From a bacterium (GTDB lineage Bacteria; Patescibacteriota; Gracilibacteria; Peribacterales; Peribacteraceae): 64,000 bases of DNA. The notes below the pieces were generated by a model. It ran no database searches, had not been told where the DNA came from, and saw only the letters and a list, made by a program, of their open reading frames with translations. A program made the position numbers and the translations under genes. The stretch lies in the NCBI GenBank assembly GCA_029558515.1, contig JAKQEM010000042.1, forward strand, positions 62,001 to 126,000. Reading direction: 5' to 3'. Below are positions 8,283 through 17,653 of this stretch, one piece after another (position 1 is the first letter of the stretch; every line of letters starts with the position of its first letter).

Positions 8283-9644
8283 ATGTCACATTCTTCCTCC
8301 GATTGTCACGCTTCCCTGCGGATCGCGGGGATGACGTGCGGCAGCTGCGAGCTGCTCTTAGAGCGCAAGCTCAAAACCATCCCCGGTATTCTGTCCGTGA
8401 ACGTCAATCACAAGACGGGCAAAGCAACGTTCAGGGCGGACCCGCGGAACCTGCCTTCCGAAGACGCCATTGTCTCCGTCATCCGCGCAGCGGGATATGC
8501 CATCGCGGAAGAGGATGCTCCCACCGTTGCGAGTGTCGCTCCCGCCCAACGCAAGTGGATGGAGATCGGTGCATCGCTGCTCATCATCTATGCCCTCTAC
8601 ACCATTTTGAAAGCGTACGACGTGGTATCACTCGCTCCGTCCACGACGGACGCGTTGTCCTGGGGCGGTGTGCTTCTCATCGGACTCATCGCCGGCACCA
8701 GCAGTTGTCTCGCTGTTACGGGCGGATTACTCCTTTCCATGGCCGCCAAGTATAATGAAGTTTATCAAGGGGAAAATGCCTGGCAGAAATTTGTGCCGCT
8801 CCTGCAGTTCAATATCGGGCGCCTCGTTTCGTACTTCGTTCTTGGGGGATTCGTGGGATTGCTGGGTTCGTCCATTGCGCTGAGCACGAAAGCAACCGGC
8901 TACATGAGCATCGTCGTGGCGCTCATCATGCTGTACCTCGCCCTCACCATTCTCAATATTGTGCCAAAGGGCAGCCTGCCGATTCATCCGCCGAAAAAGC
9001 TGTCTCACTGGATTGCAGGTCTGTCCGAGAGTCGTCATCCCGCCGCGCCGTTTGCATTGGGTGCGATGACCTTCTTTCTGCCGTGCGGATTCACGCAATC
9101 ATTGCAACTTGCCGCTTTGGCATCAGGCAGTTTCCTCACCGGCGCACTTACCATGGGAATCTTCGCATTGGGCACGCTGCCCGCATTGCTTGGGATCAGC
9201 GCCATATCGTCCACGGCGCGCGGTTCATTCTCTCGTCTCTTCCTTCACTTTTCAGGGACGCTGGTCCTGGTGCTGGCTCTGTTCAATTTGCAGAGTGGCA
9301 TCGCGCTCGCGGGCATTGATTTCTCCGCGATTCTCTCCGGACCGCCGCAAGTGGCAGGATCCGCTCCCGACATTGTTAGCGGCGTGCAGGAAGTGGCCAT
9401 GAAGGTCAGTGCGTACGGCTACGAGCCGAGTAATCTCACCATTCAAGCAGGTGTACCCGTCCGTTGGGTCGTCGACGGTTCCAACGCCAGTGGCTGCACC
9501 AGTTCCATCGTCATCCCCGATCTGCGCATTTCCAAGATCCTCACCCGCGGCGAGAATATCATTGAGTTCACCGCGCCGAAGAAAGGGAACCTTGCCTTCA
9601 GCTGCGGCATGGGCATGGTGCGCGGACGATTTACCGTCCTCTGA
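8283..9644 (+). CDS. HMA - TauE/SafE (DsbD-like) membrane - cupredoxin fusion, copper handling protein
   Basis: 453-residue three-part protein. Residues 1-80 form a heavy-metal-associated domain with GMTCGSC (Cys19, Cys22). Residues about 95-350 form a six-or-more-helix membrane domain of the sulfite exporter TauE/SafE (DsbD/CcdA-like) type, with GLIAGTSSCLAVTGG and FFLPCGFTQSLQLAAL, each carrying a conserved-looking Cys. Residues about 375-453 are a cupredoxin-like domain (YEPSNLTIQAGVPVRW, then GCTSS and FSCGMGM supplying Cys and Met ligands). Together they suggest passage of Cu(I) from cytoplasmic HMA across the membrane to an outer cupredoxin, or reductive copper handling. The start MSHSSSDCH (8283) is preferred over 8238. 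Confidence 0.88.
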   Translation: MSHSSSDCHASLRIAGMTCGSCELLLERKLKTIPGILSVNVNHKTGKATFRADPRNLPSEDAIVSVIRAAGYAIAEEDAPTVASVAPAQRKWMEIGASLLIIYALYTILKAYDVVSLAPSTTDALSWGGVLLIGLIAGTSSCLAVTGGLLLSMAAKYNEVYQGENAWQKFVPLLQFNIGRLVSYFVLGGFVGLLGSSIALSTKATGYMSIVVALIMLYLALTILNIVPKGSLPIHPPKKLSHWIAGLSESRHPAAPFALGAMTFFLPCGFTQSLQLAALASGSFLTGALTMGIFALGTLPALLGISAISSTARGSFSRLFLHFSGTLVLVLALFNLQSGIALAGIDFSAILSGPPQVAGSAPDIVSGVQEVAMKVSAYGYEPSNLTIQAGVPVRWVVDGSNASGCTSSIVIPDLRISKILTRGENIIEFTAPKKGNLAFSCGMGMVRGRFTVL

Positions 9645-9699
9645 CACCGGACACGGTGTATCGTGTCCTTACAGTTACTTCTTTCCCTCCTCCTCCATC

Positions 9700-9858
9700 A
9701 TGGCTTCACTTGAATGGCGGTCCGATGCGACCGAAAAACAGCAACAGCATCCTTCGCCGACGCATCATTCGATTGCATCGGCCAAGACGGGTGATCCGTG
9801 GTTCCCTGCTGCGATGGGATTACTCGGATTGGTCATAGGGTATTTGATCGGATCTTGA
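9700..9858 (+). CDS. Small tail-anchored membrane peptide
   Basis: 52-residue peptide with a polar, Gln/Ser/His-rich N-terminus and one C-terminal transmembrane helix (WFPAAMGLLGLVIGYLIGS). It lies between the HMA-cupredoxin fusion and csoR on the same strand, so it probably belongs to the copper locus. No family recognised. Confidence 0.55.
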   Translation: MASLEWRSDATEKQQQHPSPTHHSIASAKTGDPWFPAAMGLLGLVIGYLIGS

Positions 9859-9917
9859 AAAAATCATGTACGTGGGGCCGTGACAGTGTCGCGGCTCCAC
9901 AAAAAATCACATTGGTC

Positions 9918-9946
9918 TTGACCTATACCCTAGGTATAGGTATAAT
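9918..9946 (+). promoter_or_regulatory. csoR promoter with embedded CsoR-type operator
   Basis: TTGACC (9918-9923), a 17-bp spacer, then consensus TATAAT (9941-9946). The spacer region is a perfect inverted repeat CCTATACC-CTA-GGTATAGG (9922-9940). Known CsoR operators are G/C-tract palindromes of the TACCC...GGGTA kind, so this is most likely the copper-responsive operator of csoR-copA. Confidence 0.85.
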
Positions 9947-9980
9947 GGTCAGGAATTCACATTTTCTCCCCCAATATTCT

Positions 9981-10253
9981 ATGAATCCCTCTCGCGAAAA
10001 ATCCCGCATTGCCGTCAAAAAGGCGACCAGTCTCCTGCAGAAGATTCAACACATGATTGAGGATGATCAGTACTGCATCGACATCATGCAGCAGAATCTG
10101 GCAGTCATCGGCTTACTCAAATCCGCGCACCAGTCCCTCATGGAGGGACATGTCGATCACTGCGTCAAAGCTGCGCTCGAAACGGGCAGTACTGCCAAGA
10201 AACAGCAGATGATCGATGAGATTCTGCGTGTATCGAAACTGGCGAATAAGTGA
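9981..10253 (+). CDS. csoR: CsoR, copper-sensing transcriptional repressor
   Basis: 90-residue all-helical DUF156/CsoR family repressor that leaves DNA when it binds Cu(I). The copper ligand set is present: Cys32 (QYCIDIMQQ), His57 and Cys61 (GHVDHC), the C-H-C fingerprint that separates CsoR from RcnR and FrmR. ATG 9981 is chosen because it opens the helical domain; the in-frame start at 9798 would run through the promoter. The operator/promoter lies 35 bp upstream and copA 68 bp downstream, so an autoregulated csoR-copA operon is likely. Confidence 0.93.
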   Translation: MNPSREKSRIAVKKATSLLQKIQHMIEDDQYCIDIMQQNLAVIGLLKSAHQSLMEGHVDHCVKAALETGSTAKKQQMIDEILRVSKLANK

Positions 10254-10321
10254 GAAAGACGTAAGACAAAAGACATAAGACAAACGATCAGTATCCGGTA
10301 TCCATTTTCCCCCTTCCCCCT

Positions 10322-13321
10322 ATGAAAACACTGCGATTCACCGTCACCGGCATGCACTGCGCATCATGTGAGAAGCTCGTCAAAATGAATGTTTCGGATG
10401 TCGCGGGCGTCCAGGAAGTTTCGGTCAACGTGCAGACCGGAGAAACGCTCGTGAAGACCGACGGCAACGCATCCACTTCCGCCATCATCGCCGCCATCAA
10501 AGAGGCGGGCTACGATGCCCAAGCGGAAGAAGCAGCCGACGAGGATGATGAAGAAGATGCGCACCATTCGTCGGATCGTCCGCCTCCATTGGCATTGAAA
10601 GTAAAAACGGTAGCTGCGGGAAAACCTGTGAAGTTGACACTCACATCCAACGTGGAAGCGCAGGGCATGATGCGGCAAGACGCAGAGGGCAGGCCGTACT
10701 TTGACGGAACGTTGAAGAATACACGCAATGCTGAGATTGTCATCCCGCGGTCCGATCCCTCTGCGAAGGAATACTTGGAACAGTTCGTACGATCCGTGAA
10801 TATATCTTCGCTTTTTGATGCCGTGAGCGGCCGGACGGAGATTTCAGACGGTGTGACGAATACATCCTTTCCGACGAGGAGTGAGGATCCGTCTCCCGCG
10901 AATGCGAAACAGTCTGATCAACCGTCGATGCAAACTTTCCATCTGCGCGGCATGCATTGTGCTTCCTGTGCGGGTCTCATTGAAAAGTCCATTCGGAAGC
11001 TTCCCGGTATCAAACAGGCGAACGTGAATTTTGCATCGGAGAAGGCGACCGTGGTGACGGAACCCGGGACGATCACGCAGGAGCAGATCATGCGGGCGGT
11101 GAAGCGTGCGGGCTATGAAGCGATCCCCGTCGATCAACAGGATCGCGAGTATGAGCGCAGGCGCAGAGGTGAGGAGATTCGATCCTACCGGAACAAGTTT
11201 GTCGTCGGTGCCGTCCTCAGTGCGCCGATGCTGTACTTTATGTTGCTGGATTTTTTCCCGATGTTGCCGGGAAGCGCGTTGCTGCCGCCGTACGTCGGCA
11301 TCGTGTCTCTCTTCTTGACCGCGCCCGTGCAGTTTGTGTTGGGATGGGGATTCTACAAGGGCATGTGGTCGAGTCTGCGCATGAAGACGTTCAATATGGA
11401 CAGTCTCATCGCCATCGGTACGTCCACTGCGTTTGCGTACAGCTTGGTGAATTACGTTCTGTATGTCGTCTCCAATGCTTCGCTCATCGGCGTGGACGGC
11501 AGGAAAATCCCGGAAATTTACTTTGAGACGGCGGCGTTCCTCATCACGTTCGTACTTCTGGGAAAATGGTTGGAAGCCAAGGCGAAGGGGAATGTATCCA
11601 ATGCCATTCGCGCGCTCATGGGATTGCAGGCGAAGACGGCGCGGGTGATCCGTAACGGCAAGACCGTTGATATTTCCGTGGATGACGTGACGGCGGGAGA
11701 CATCGTCCTCGTGCGCCCGGGAGAGAAGATTCCCGTCGACGGCGTCATCATCAAAGGGAATTCTGCAGTGGATGAATCAATGCTCACGGGTGAGAGTATT
11801 CCCGTGGAGAAACAAATCGGCGACCGTGTCATCGGCGCGACCCTGAACAAAACAGGCAGCTTCGAATTTCGCGCGGATCGCGTCGGCGAGCAGACGACGC
11901 TCGCGCAGATCATCCGTCTCATCGAAGAAGCGCAGGGGAGCAAAGCTCCCATTCAGGGCGTGGCTGATCGTATCTCCGCATGGTTCGTGCCCGCCGTGAT
12001 CCTCCTGGCCATCGCGACATTCGGCGTGTGGTTCTTCGCATTGGGCGCATCGCTATCCTTCTCCCTCATGGCCTTCACGGCAGTCATCGTCATCGCGTGT
12101 CCGTGCGCGCTGGGGCTCGCCACGCCCACCGCCATCATGGTGGGGACAGGCAAGGGGGCGGAACGCGGCATTCTCATCAAAGGCGGCGAACCGCTGGAGG
12201 CGGCCAATAGGATCGACGCCATCGTCTTCGATAAAACCGGAACGCTCACGCACGGCAAGCCCGAGGTGACGGACGTGCTCACAGTAGCCGGAGACGAAGA
12301 AGATATACTGCGCATCGCCGCATCCCTGGAGCGCTCCTCGGAGCATCCCCTGGCAGAAGCCATCGTCGCCTATGCGGAGGAAGAAGGCATCGATCTGGAA
12401 GACGTGGACGGTTTCCGCGCTATTCCCGGCCACGGCATCGAGGGAACGATCGGGAAGCAGACGTACTTTCTGGGCAACCGCGCGTTGGTGACCGATACCA
12501 TCGGCCTTGCGATCGGTCGCACGGAACGCAAGGTGGCGAAGCTCGAGGAGCAGGGAAAGACCGTGATGATTCTCGCGACGAAGGAGGAGGTGCTCGGATG
12601 CATCGCCGTCGCCGACACCATCAAGGAAACCAGCAAAGAAGCGGTTCGACAGCTCATCAAAAAGGGCCTGACCGTGTACATGATCACGGGCGACAATGCG
12701 CGCACAGCCAAAGCCATCGCGTCGCAGATCGGCATCGAGAATGTCCTTGCCGAAGTGCTGCCGCAGGATAAAGCGGCGCAGGTGCGCAAGCTGCAGGAGG
12801 ATGGCAAGAAAGTCGCCATGGTGGGTGATGGCATCAATGACGCTCCGGCGCTCGCGCAGGCAGATCTCGGTATTGCGATGGGTTCCGGGACAGATGTCGC
12901 CATGGAGACCGGCGGTATCGTCATCATCCGCAACGACCTGCTCGACGTGGTAACGGCTTTGGAGCTTTCACGAGAGACGATGCAGAAGATCAAGCAAAAC
13001 ATGTTCTTCGCGCTCTTCTATAATGTCATGGGCATTCCCATCGCCGCGCGCCTCTTCGCGGGGTTCGGTCTCATTCTCAGTCCGGAACTTGCGGGACTCG
13101 CCATGGCGCTGAGTTCCGTGTCGGTGGTCACCAATTCCATCCTCATCCGTTTCTTCCGTCCGCGCAAAATCAATTGGCTCTCCTTTGCCGCTCCCGCAGT
13201 GATGGTCCTCGTCTTCACGGGACTCTTCCTGCAGTTCGCGCGTTTCAGTGCCGCGATGATGGAAGAGAGCGCGAACGCCGCATCCGTGGAAACGGTGGAC
13301 GAATCATCGTCTGCCAATTGA
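10322..13321 (+). CDS. copA: CopA, Cu(+)-exporting P1B-type ATPase
   Basis: 999-residue copper efflux pump of the inner membrane, longer than usual (about 750-830). HMA domain 1 has GMHCASC (Cys13, Cys16) and HMA domain 2 has GMHCASC (Cys213, Cys216). The segment between them (about residues 70-200) is an acidic stretch followed by an unrecognised beta-rich insert. Then come the eight-helix P1B core with the CPC ion motif (593-595), phosphorylation motif DKTGT (Asp637) and GDGINDAP (from 835). The CPC plus HMA pattern and csoR next door indicate Cu(I). A short acidic/Ser-rich C-terminal tail follows the last helix. Confidence 0.97.
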   Translation: MKTLRFTVTGMHCASCEKLVKMNVSDVAGVQEVSVNVQTGETLVKTDGNASTSAIIAAIKEAGYDAQAEEAADEDDEEDAHHSSDRPPPLALKVKTVAAGKPVKLTLTSNVEAQGMMRQDAEGRPYFDGTLKNTRNAEIVIPRSDPSAKEYLEQFVRSVNISSLFDAVSGRTEISDGVTNTSFPTRSEDPSPANAKQSDQPSMQTFHLRGMHCASCAGLIEKSIRKLPGIKQANVNFASEKATVVTEPGTITQEQIMRAVKRAGYEAIPVDQQDREYERRRRGEEIRSYRNKFVVGAVLSAPMLYFMLLDFFPMLPGSALLPPYVGIVSLFLTAPVQFVLGWGFYKGMWSSLRMKTFNMDSLIAIGTSTAFAYSLVNYVLYVVSNASLIGVDGRKIPEIYFETAAFLITFVLLGKWLEAKAKGNVSNAIRALMGLQAKTARVIRNGKTVDISVDDVTAGDIVLVRPGEKIPVDGVIIKGNSAVDESMLTGESIPVEKQIGDRVIGATLNKTGSFEFRADRVGEQTTLAQIIRLIEEAQGSKAPIQGVADRISAWFVPAVILLAIATFGVWFFALGASLSFSLMAFTAVIVIACPCALGLATPTAIMVGTGKGAERGILIKGGEPLEAANRIDAIVFDKTGTLTHGKPEVTDVLTVAGDEEDILRIAASLERSSEHPLAEAIVAYAEEEGIDLEDVDGFRAIPGHGIEGTIGKQTYFLGNRALVTDTIGLAIGRTERKVAKLEEQGKTVMILATKEEVLGCIAVADTIKETSKEAVRQLIKKGLTVYMITGDNARTAKAIASQIGIENVLAEVLPQDKAAQVRKLQEDGKKVAMVGDGINDAPALAQADLGIAMGSGTDVAMETGGIVIIRNDLLDVVTALELSRETMQKIKQNMFFALFYNVMGIPIAARLFAGFGLILSPELAGLAMALSSVSVVTNSILIRFFRPRKINWLSFAAPAVMVLVFTGLFLQFARFSAAMMEESANAASVETVDESSSAN

Positions 13322-13556
13322 CGGTACGCGCAACGCACCGGTCCGTTCTTTCCTCAGCCGGGGGAGCGGGCCGTTTGTTTGGAAGAGCAGAAAGCTTATG
13401 CCACAGTGAGGCCCGCCGCCCACAGCGACCAAGACATTCGGTTCGGTTTTGTTTTGCCCGCAAGAGTATCGCGGATTTAAAACGATGAGCCGCCGAGGCT
13501 GACACACGCACTGAGGATGACCAACCAGTGAACGGGAAGCATAGGGGGATGGTACA
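13322..13556. other. Intergenic stretch without recognised content
   Basis: Between copA and the convergent SEC-C gene. GC-rich with some dyads, but I could not match it to RNase P, tmRNA, SRP or 6S RNA, and no convincing short gene is visible. Confidence 0.4.
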
Positions 13557-14129
13557 TTATTTCCCTCTTCCGCAGCACTTCTTATACTTCCTTCCGCTCT
13601 TGCAGGGACACTCTGCATTGCGAGGAGTGCGTGGTCCTTCATTGCGAACGGTAGCATCGCCCAGGACCGCATTGGCTAATTCCCGGAATTCCCTAACATT
13701 ATTGCCGGTTACTACATTTGGGTTGTTGGCTGATCGTTTGAGTGTTTCCACTCGTTCCGTTACCGTTTGCATTAGAGTATCGTCCATCGCTTTCTCCAAG
13801 GAATCAACGATTGCTTTCTGATCTGCATCGGAAAGTTGCCCCGATATGCACTGATTCAGTTTGGCTGCCAGATCTTTGTGTCCACACATACGGAGGATAA
13901 TGGTGACGACCTGTCGCGACTGAGTATCCGTGCGGAGGAGGTTGAGTATTTCAAGAATAAACTCGGTATCGTTTGCCTGACGGTTTTCTGAAGTGAGGAG
14001 ATGTCGGAGGGCGGGAGGAAGCATCATCGGATCAAAATTTGCACCATAGGGAGCTGGTAGAACAGCAAGGGTCTCTTGATCAACGGTGTCTAATATCGTG
14101 CCGACAGTCGATGGTTCGGTGGTATTCAT
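13557..14129 (-). CDS. SEC-C zinc-motif protein
   Basis: 190-residue soluble, mostly helical protein ending in a SEC-C motif (ECPCKSGRKYKKCCGRGK), the Cys-x-Cys...Cys-Cys zinc module found at the end of SecA and in many small proteins. In SecA it binds zinc and SecB or ribosomes. The remaining sequence is not recognised. Stand-alone SEC-C proteins are common and mostly uncharacterised. Confidence 0.8.
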   Translation of the reverse strand: MNTTEPSTVGTILDTVDQETLAVLPAPYGANFDPMMLPPALRHLLTSENRQANDTEFILEILNLLRTDTQSRQVVTIILRMCGHKDLAAKLNQCISGQLSDADQKAIVDSLEKAMDDTLMQTVTERVETLKRSANNPNVVTGNNVREFRELANAVLGDATVRNEGPRTPRNAECPCKSGRKYKKCCGRGK

Positions 14130-14207
14130 GATGCTATTATTATATATGATTAATGAATGTCAATGACTGGTCATGATGGTTCGCGCTTGCTAGCATGCGG
14201 TAACCGT

Positions 14208-14282
14208 TGGGGAGTCGCCAAGTGGTAAGGCACTTGCCTCTGGAGCAAGCATTCGGGGGTTCGAATCCCTCCTCCCCAGCCA
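14208..14282 (+). tRNA. tRNA-Gln(CTG)
   Basis: 75-nt cloverleaf. Acceptor TGGGGAG pairs with CTCCCCA, the D arm GTCGCCAAGTGGTAAGGC is typical of tRNA-Gln, the anticodon loop is CTCTGGA (CTG) in a CTTGC/GCAAG stem, the T arm is GGGGGTTCGAATCCCTC, and CCA is encoded. It borders the accessory region, and its 3' end is the candidate integration site. Confidence 0.97.
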
Positions 14283-14286
14283 AGAC
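14274..14286. repeat. Candidate left attachment site (attL core)
   Basis: CCCCAGCCAAGAC covers the last nine bases of tRNA-Gln and four bases beyond. The identical 13-mer occurs at 43923-43935. tRNA 3' ends are classical integration targets. All accessory genes fall between the two copies. Confidence 0.55.
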
Positions 14287-14353
14287 GAACAGGTGTTAAT
14301 AGACCCTCCTGCCCCAGCAAGAGGGAATGCGGTAGCGGATAGACCCGCTTGCT

Positions 14354-15184
14354 TTAGGAATCCATTTCTCTGCTATCACGCCATGATTTGTTGAGCGCGG
14401 GCTGTGCAAGCTTATACGCCCACGAAGGTAGTGGTGATGCCTGCCCTACCGCACAATTGTAGGCGATAAATAATGTCATTGCCTGATGCTCCGGTACATC
14501 GCCTACCTTCAGTGCCCCATTACATTCCGCGAGGATCTGTTTCGATTCACCTGAAAGCGATCTGAATTGCATCCACATCGCGGCAAGATCGCCCACGGCC
14601 CACGAAGTGATAGTGAGCGTGACAATTTTTGCGATGATATCTCTGGTTGTGAGCGTTTCGACTGCCTGACTCGTGAACAAAAGGATGGCTAGCGCGGCAA
14701 CTATCAAAGTTAGAATTATCGCCCCAAGCACCATTGAAATGATATTTGTAACTATGTAGGTAAAATGCGCACACTCGGCCGTGATGTCAACGAGGCGACG
14801 CCAACCGGGTTGTTCTGGGGAATCATAATACGGTGAGAGAAAAGCTGGCTCACGATTCTTACCCATGCATGTCCCTGCTGCCGCAAGTTCGATATGAGTA
14901 AACGTCTTGCCGAGGCCATCCTGAATCATGGCCATCCGTCGTATCCCTTCTCCTTCATTCATGCATCTCAGGGCGTACTGTCGTGTAACGAACGCTACGA
15001 TCTGGAATAAGAGTGCAAAGATGGCGACGACGATGAGATGTTCACGCGGAATGGGAAAGATGCTCAGGACACCCAAGACATACACGGCAATTCCAAGCGG
15101 AATGGAAACAAGGTAAAGCAGACGCTTACTCTTGGAAAACTTCACCTGCATTGAGTGGATCAGATCAAATCGTTTCTCTGTCAT
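14354..15184 (-). CDS. Four-TM effector (S-4TM-like) of a CBASS-type pair
   Basis: 276-residue membrane protein with two transmembrane pairs: about residues 23-60 (LVSIPLGIAVYVLGVLSIF, LIVVAIFALLFQIVAFV) and about 145-205 (IISMVLGAIILTLIVAALAI, IVTLTITSWAVG). The layout and the coupling to a nucleotidyltransferase fit the SMODS-associating 4TM (S-4TM) effector class, thought to damage the membrane when it binds a cyclic nucleotide made on infection. Its ATG overlaps the nucleotidyltransferase stop by 4 bp, so the two are translationally coupled. The family call is by architecture and context. Confidence 0.72.
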   Translation of the reverse strand: MTEKRFDLIHSMQVKFSKSKRLLYLVSIPLGIAVYVLGVLSIFPIPREHLIVVAIFALLFQIVAFVTRQYALRCMNEGEGIRRMAMIQDGLGKTFTHIELAAAGTCMGKNREPAFLSPYYDSPEQPGWRRLVDITAECAHFTYIVTNIISMVLGAIILTLIVAALAILLFTSQAVETLTTRDIIAKIVTLTITSWAVGDLAAMWMQFRSLSGESKQILAECNGALKVGDVPEHQAMTLFIAYNCAVGQASPLPSWAYKLAQPALNKSWRDSREMDS

Positions 15185-16236
15185 GCGTCAGTTGTGAAAG
15201 AATCTCCGAACACTGCGTGCCAGTGCTTCGCTGCTTCGTCGATGCTTCCACTTCGCTCCAATTCCACCGCCTTCTCTGCTGTATTACGTGCGACCATGAG
15301 GCGCAAAAGTTCGCCGGGTGGTACCTCGCCACATTTCACTGGGGGCGCACCCTTCACGAAGAGTGACAGCTGATCGCCATTGAAGACGGCAGTCTGCAGA
15401 GCGTCAAAGGCGAGGGCAGTGGCGCGAGATGTGCTACCAAGCGTGGAAAGATCGCTTCGGAGACGAAAAGCTCTCATGATCGCAAGTTCCACGTAATAGG
15501 AGCCGAGCAGGCCGCCGAAGCGTTCCTTATTCCAATACTTCACGAGCTTCACGGCTTTCCGGAAGAGTCCATTGCTTGCCTGGTTCAATTCTTCGTTCAG
15601 CTGCGTGTCAAGACGCGGGTTGGTGTGAATCCAGCCATCCTTACCATCCGGCATGAGATAAAAGAAATTTTCCTGTGGATCATGCGGACGGAGCCGGAAA
15701 CATGGCACGATGTCGAATCCAAGTCCGTTTTCTTCCTCTGTCTCTCCGTAGGACATCTGGATATTCACCGCCTGCTCCGAATCCTTCACGGGTGTGTTGG
15801 GATACTTCCTCCGGAGCACTTTCTCGAATTCACGGATGAGCTTCACCGAAGAAATGAGTGTACCGTCCATCCATCGATTGGGACTCAAGAGAAGAGGGTT
15901 GGTCTGCAGTACTCCATCCGTGACGACAGTGTACGGCTGGGGTACGCCATACCAAAGATAATTGAGGCCCAGACCGTCTAGCGGGACAAAAATGTCGATA
16001 TCATCCAATGGCCAGCCTTTCGTATGACGGGCGAATGAGCCTCCAAGAAAATCGCTATCCGCGTTCTGGAGGACTCGGGGAAAGGTGGAATCACGGTCTA
16101 TCTCCGTTGCAAGGAACTCTCGCAGATGCTTCTGGCTCGTGCTTGCCTGTCCACGCGCTCCCGGTGGAATGCCAATCTGGGTAGATATGAAGTTCTCGAA
16201 TGCAGATTCCATCATCCGCGCAGCAATGAGTTGCAT
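15181..16236 (-). CDS. CD-NTase / SMODS-type nucleotidyltransferase (cyclic-oligonucleotide synthase)
   Basis: 351 residues from ATG 16236. The polymerase-beta-like active site is clear: GGSFARHTKGWPLDDIDIF supplies GGS (Ser67) and Asp79-x-Asp81, and GLGFDIVPCF supplies the third acidic residue. A C-terminal helical part (LVKYWNKERFGGLLGSYYVELAIM) resembles the OAS/SMODS C-domain. Such enzymes make cyclic di- or trinucleotides on phage infection, activating the coupled membrane effector. The frame stays open upstream (ATG 16422, +62 residues; 16629), but those starts leave almost no room for the promoter of the divergent lexA-like gene, so the internal ATG is preferred. Confidence 0.8.
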   Translation of the reverse strand: MQLIAARMMESAFENFISTQIGIPPGARGQASTSQKHLREFLATEIDRDSTFPRVLQNADSDFLGGSFARHTKGWPLDDIDIFVPLDGLGLNYLWYGVPQPYTVVTDGVLQTNPLLLSPNRWMDGTLISSVKLIREFEKVLRRKYPNTPVKDSEQAVNIQMSYGETEEENGLGFDIVPCFRLRPHDPQENFFYLMPDGKDGWIHTNPRLDTQLNEELNQASNGLFRKAVKLVKYWNKERFGGLLGSYYVELAIMRAFRLRSDLSTLGSTSRATALAFDALQTAVFNGDQLSLFVKGAPPVKCGEVPPGELLRLMVARNTAEKAVELERSGSIDEAAKHWHAVFGDSFTTDA

Positions 16237-16431
16237 GCGGACGTGCAGGATTGGAGACGGCGCAGCGGCCTCTCCTCTGATCCGCGCTAATCGGTCATAG
16301 GCAATTGGGGCTGGTTTCTGGCCTCTGATTCGGGATATATCATCGTTTTGCACGTTCGGAGCGGTCGTTGGTTGCCACAGTAGGCCTCTAGGATGTAGAC
16401 TGTCAATACCTTTCCATTTCATTCGATTTCC

Positions 16432-17031
16432 ATGCTCCGGAATCTTACTGCTGCGCAGCAGCGCATCCTCCACTTCTACCGTTCCTACATTGAGAAAAAT
16501 GGTCATGCACCGAGTTATCCGGAGGCTGGACGGAAGCTCGATTTGAGTCCGAGCGTTGTGCATTACCATGTAAAACACCTTGAGAGTGCTGGATTCCTTG
16601 CGAAGAGTGGACGTACCCGTGGCGTTCAACTCGTTGGAACAGATACACAGACCATACCTCTGCTCGGCCTTGTGGCAGGAGGTGAGCCGATCACAATTTT
16701 CGAAGAATGTGATGAGTATGTGGAAGCTCCTGCAACAATGCTCAAAGGTGGCGGAAGTTTTTTTGCATTAAGAGTTCGTGGAATGAGCATGAAGAATGCG
16801 GGAATCGTAGATGGCGATGTCGTGCTTATCAGAAAACAGGAAGATGTGGATGATGGAGATATTGCTGTGGTTGCCATAGGAGAAATTCCATTCGAGGCCG
16901 CTACTTTGAAGCGGGTTTTTCATCAGCCAGCGTCTTTACTTTTAAAACCAGAAAATGATGATTTTGAACCGACTGTTGTGAAAAAAGGATCGATACGTGG
17001 AAAGTTAAGTGGTGTTATTCGTAGTTATTAA
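16432..17031 (+). CDS. LexA-like self-cleaving repressor
   Basis: 199 residues. An N-terminal winged HTH of LexA type (LTAAQQRILHFYRSYIEKNGHAPSYPEAGRKLDLSPSVVHYHVKHLE, in part) is followed by an S24 peptidase: cleavage site Ala82-Gly83 (LVAGGEP), nucleophile Ser119 (RGMSMKNAGI) and general base Lys160 (AATLKRV). It lies inside the candidate element, divergent from the CBASS pair and upstream of an unknown gene, so an element-specific, DNA-damage-sensitive switch is likely. It may equally be the cell's LexA. No obvious palindromic operator was found nearby. Confidence 0.88.
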   Translation: MLRNLTAAQQRILHFYRSYIEKNGHAPSYPEAGRKLDLSPSVVHYHVKHLESAGFLAKSGRTRGVQLVGTDTQTIPLLGLVAGGEPITIFEECDEYVEAPATMLKGGGSFFALRVRGMSMKNAGIVDGDVVLIRKQEDVDDGDIAVVAIGEIPFEAATLKRVFHQPASLLLKPENDDFEPTVVKKGSIRGKLSGVIRSY

Positions 17032-17044
17032 TTTTTTAGAGATT

Positions 17045-17644
17045 ATGAAAAAATCAGATGATTATCTTCGGTTGGAAGCAGCGGAAAAAATATGTGACGA
17101 GGTTCGGGAGAACGTATTCACAGATGGCGATAGTATTTCGATGCCCGGTTTTGCCAGTAAGTGGAAAGGATATCCGAATAAGACTCAAGCTATACATTTC
17201 TTCTCCCTTATGAGAAGGACGGAATTAGCATCAGATGCCTTATCTTTCGATAAGCTCTATCAATCATTAGAAAATATTTGCAATAAACTAAAAAAACGCG
17301 GTATCCCCGAGGCATCCAACTTTCTTAAAACCATAGAAATTCTTAAGGACGTTTCTGAAGATAATTTGAATCAAGTTATGCCAATGGGCTATGTCGTAAA
17401 TAAGAAAAAATTAAGCCCCAATGAAGTAATTGAAAATCTATTGTATGGAGAAGTTCTTCACTCGGATATTGGTAAAATTCGTAAGAAGAAAGATAGTGGA
17501 GAATCCGAAGATGTCGCCTTCTTTTATGCATTGTCAAAGTACGTAGGTCACTACACGCAACTTCAGAATGTTGTGCGAGTCTTCGAGGGGCTGAAGCCGT
17601 ACATCAATAAAGTCGAATCAGGAGCGATGATGGCCAAGACTTAG
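17045..17644 (+). CDS. Hypothetical protein downstream of the LexA-like repressor
   Basis: 199 residues from ATG 17045 (MKKSDDYLRLEAAEKICDEVR). Soluble, mostly helical and Lys-rich, without recognised motif. Base composition is clearly more AT-rich than the flanking core genes, suggesting transfer. It begins 13 bp after the repressor stop, so they are probably co-transcribed and this product may be what the repressor controls. Confidence 0.62.
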   Translation: MKKSDDYLRLEAAEKICDEVRENVFTDGDSISMPGFASKWKGYPNKTQAIHFFSLMRRTELASDALSFDKLYQSLENICNKLKKRGIPEASNFLKTIEILKDVSEDNLNQVMPMGYVVNKKKLSPNEVIENLLYGEVLHSDIGKIRKKKDSGESEDVAFFYALSKYVGHYTQLQNVVRVFEGLKPYINKVESGAMMAKT

Positions 17645-17653
17645 ATCTTTGAC

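Noticed and set aside
9872-9900. 9-bp hairpin upstream of csoR as a terminator
   Set aside because: Stem GTGGGGCCG/CGGCTCCAC is real, but it is followed by A residues on the plus strand and has no close T-run on the minus strand.
13322-13556. Possible structured RNA (RNase P, SRP, tmRNA or 6S)
   Set aside because: A GAGGAAAG-like string on the minus strand recalls RNase P, but the flanking core elements are missing.
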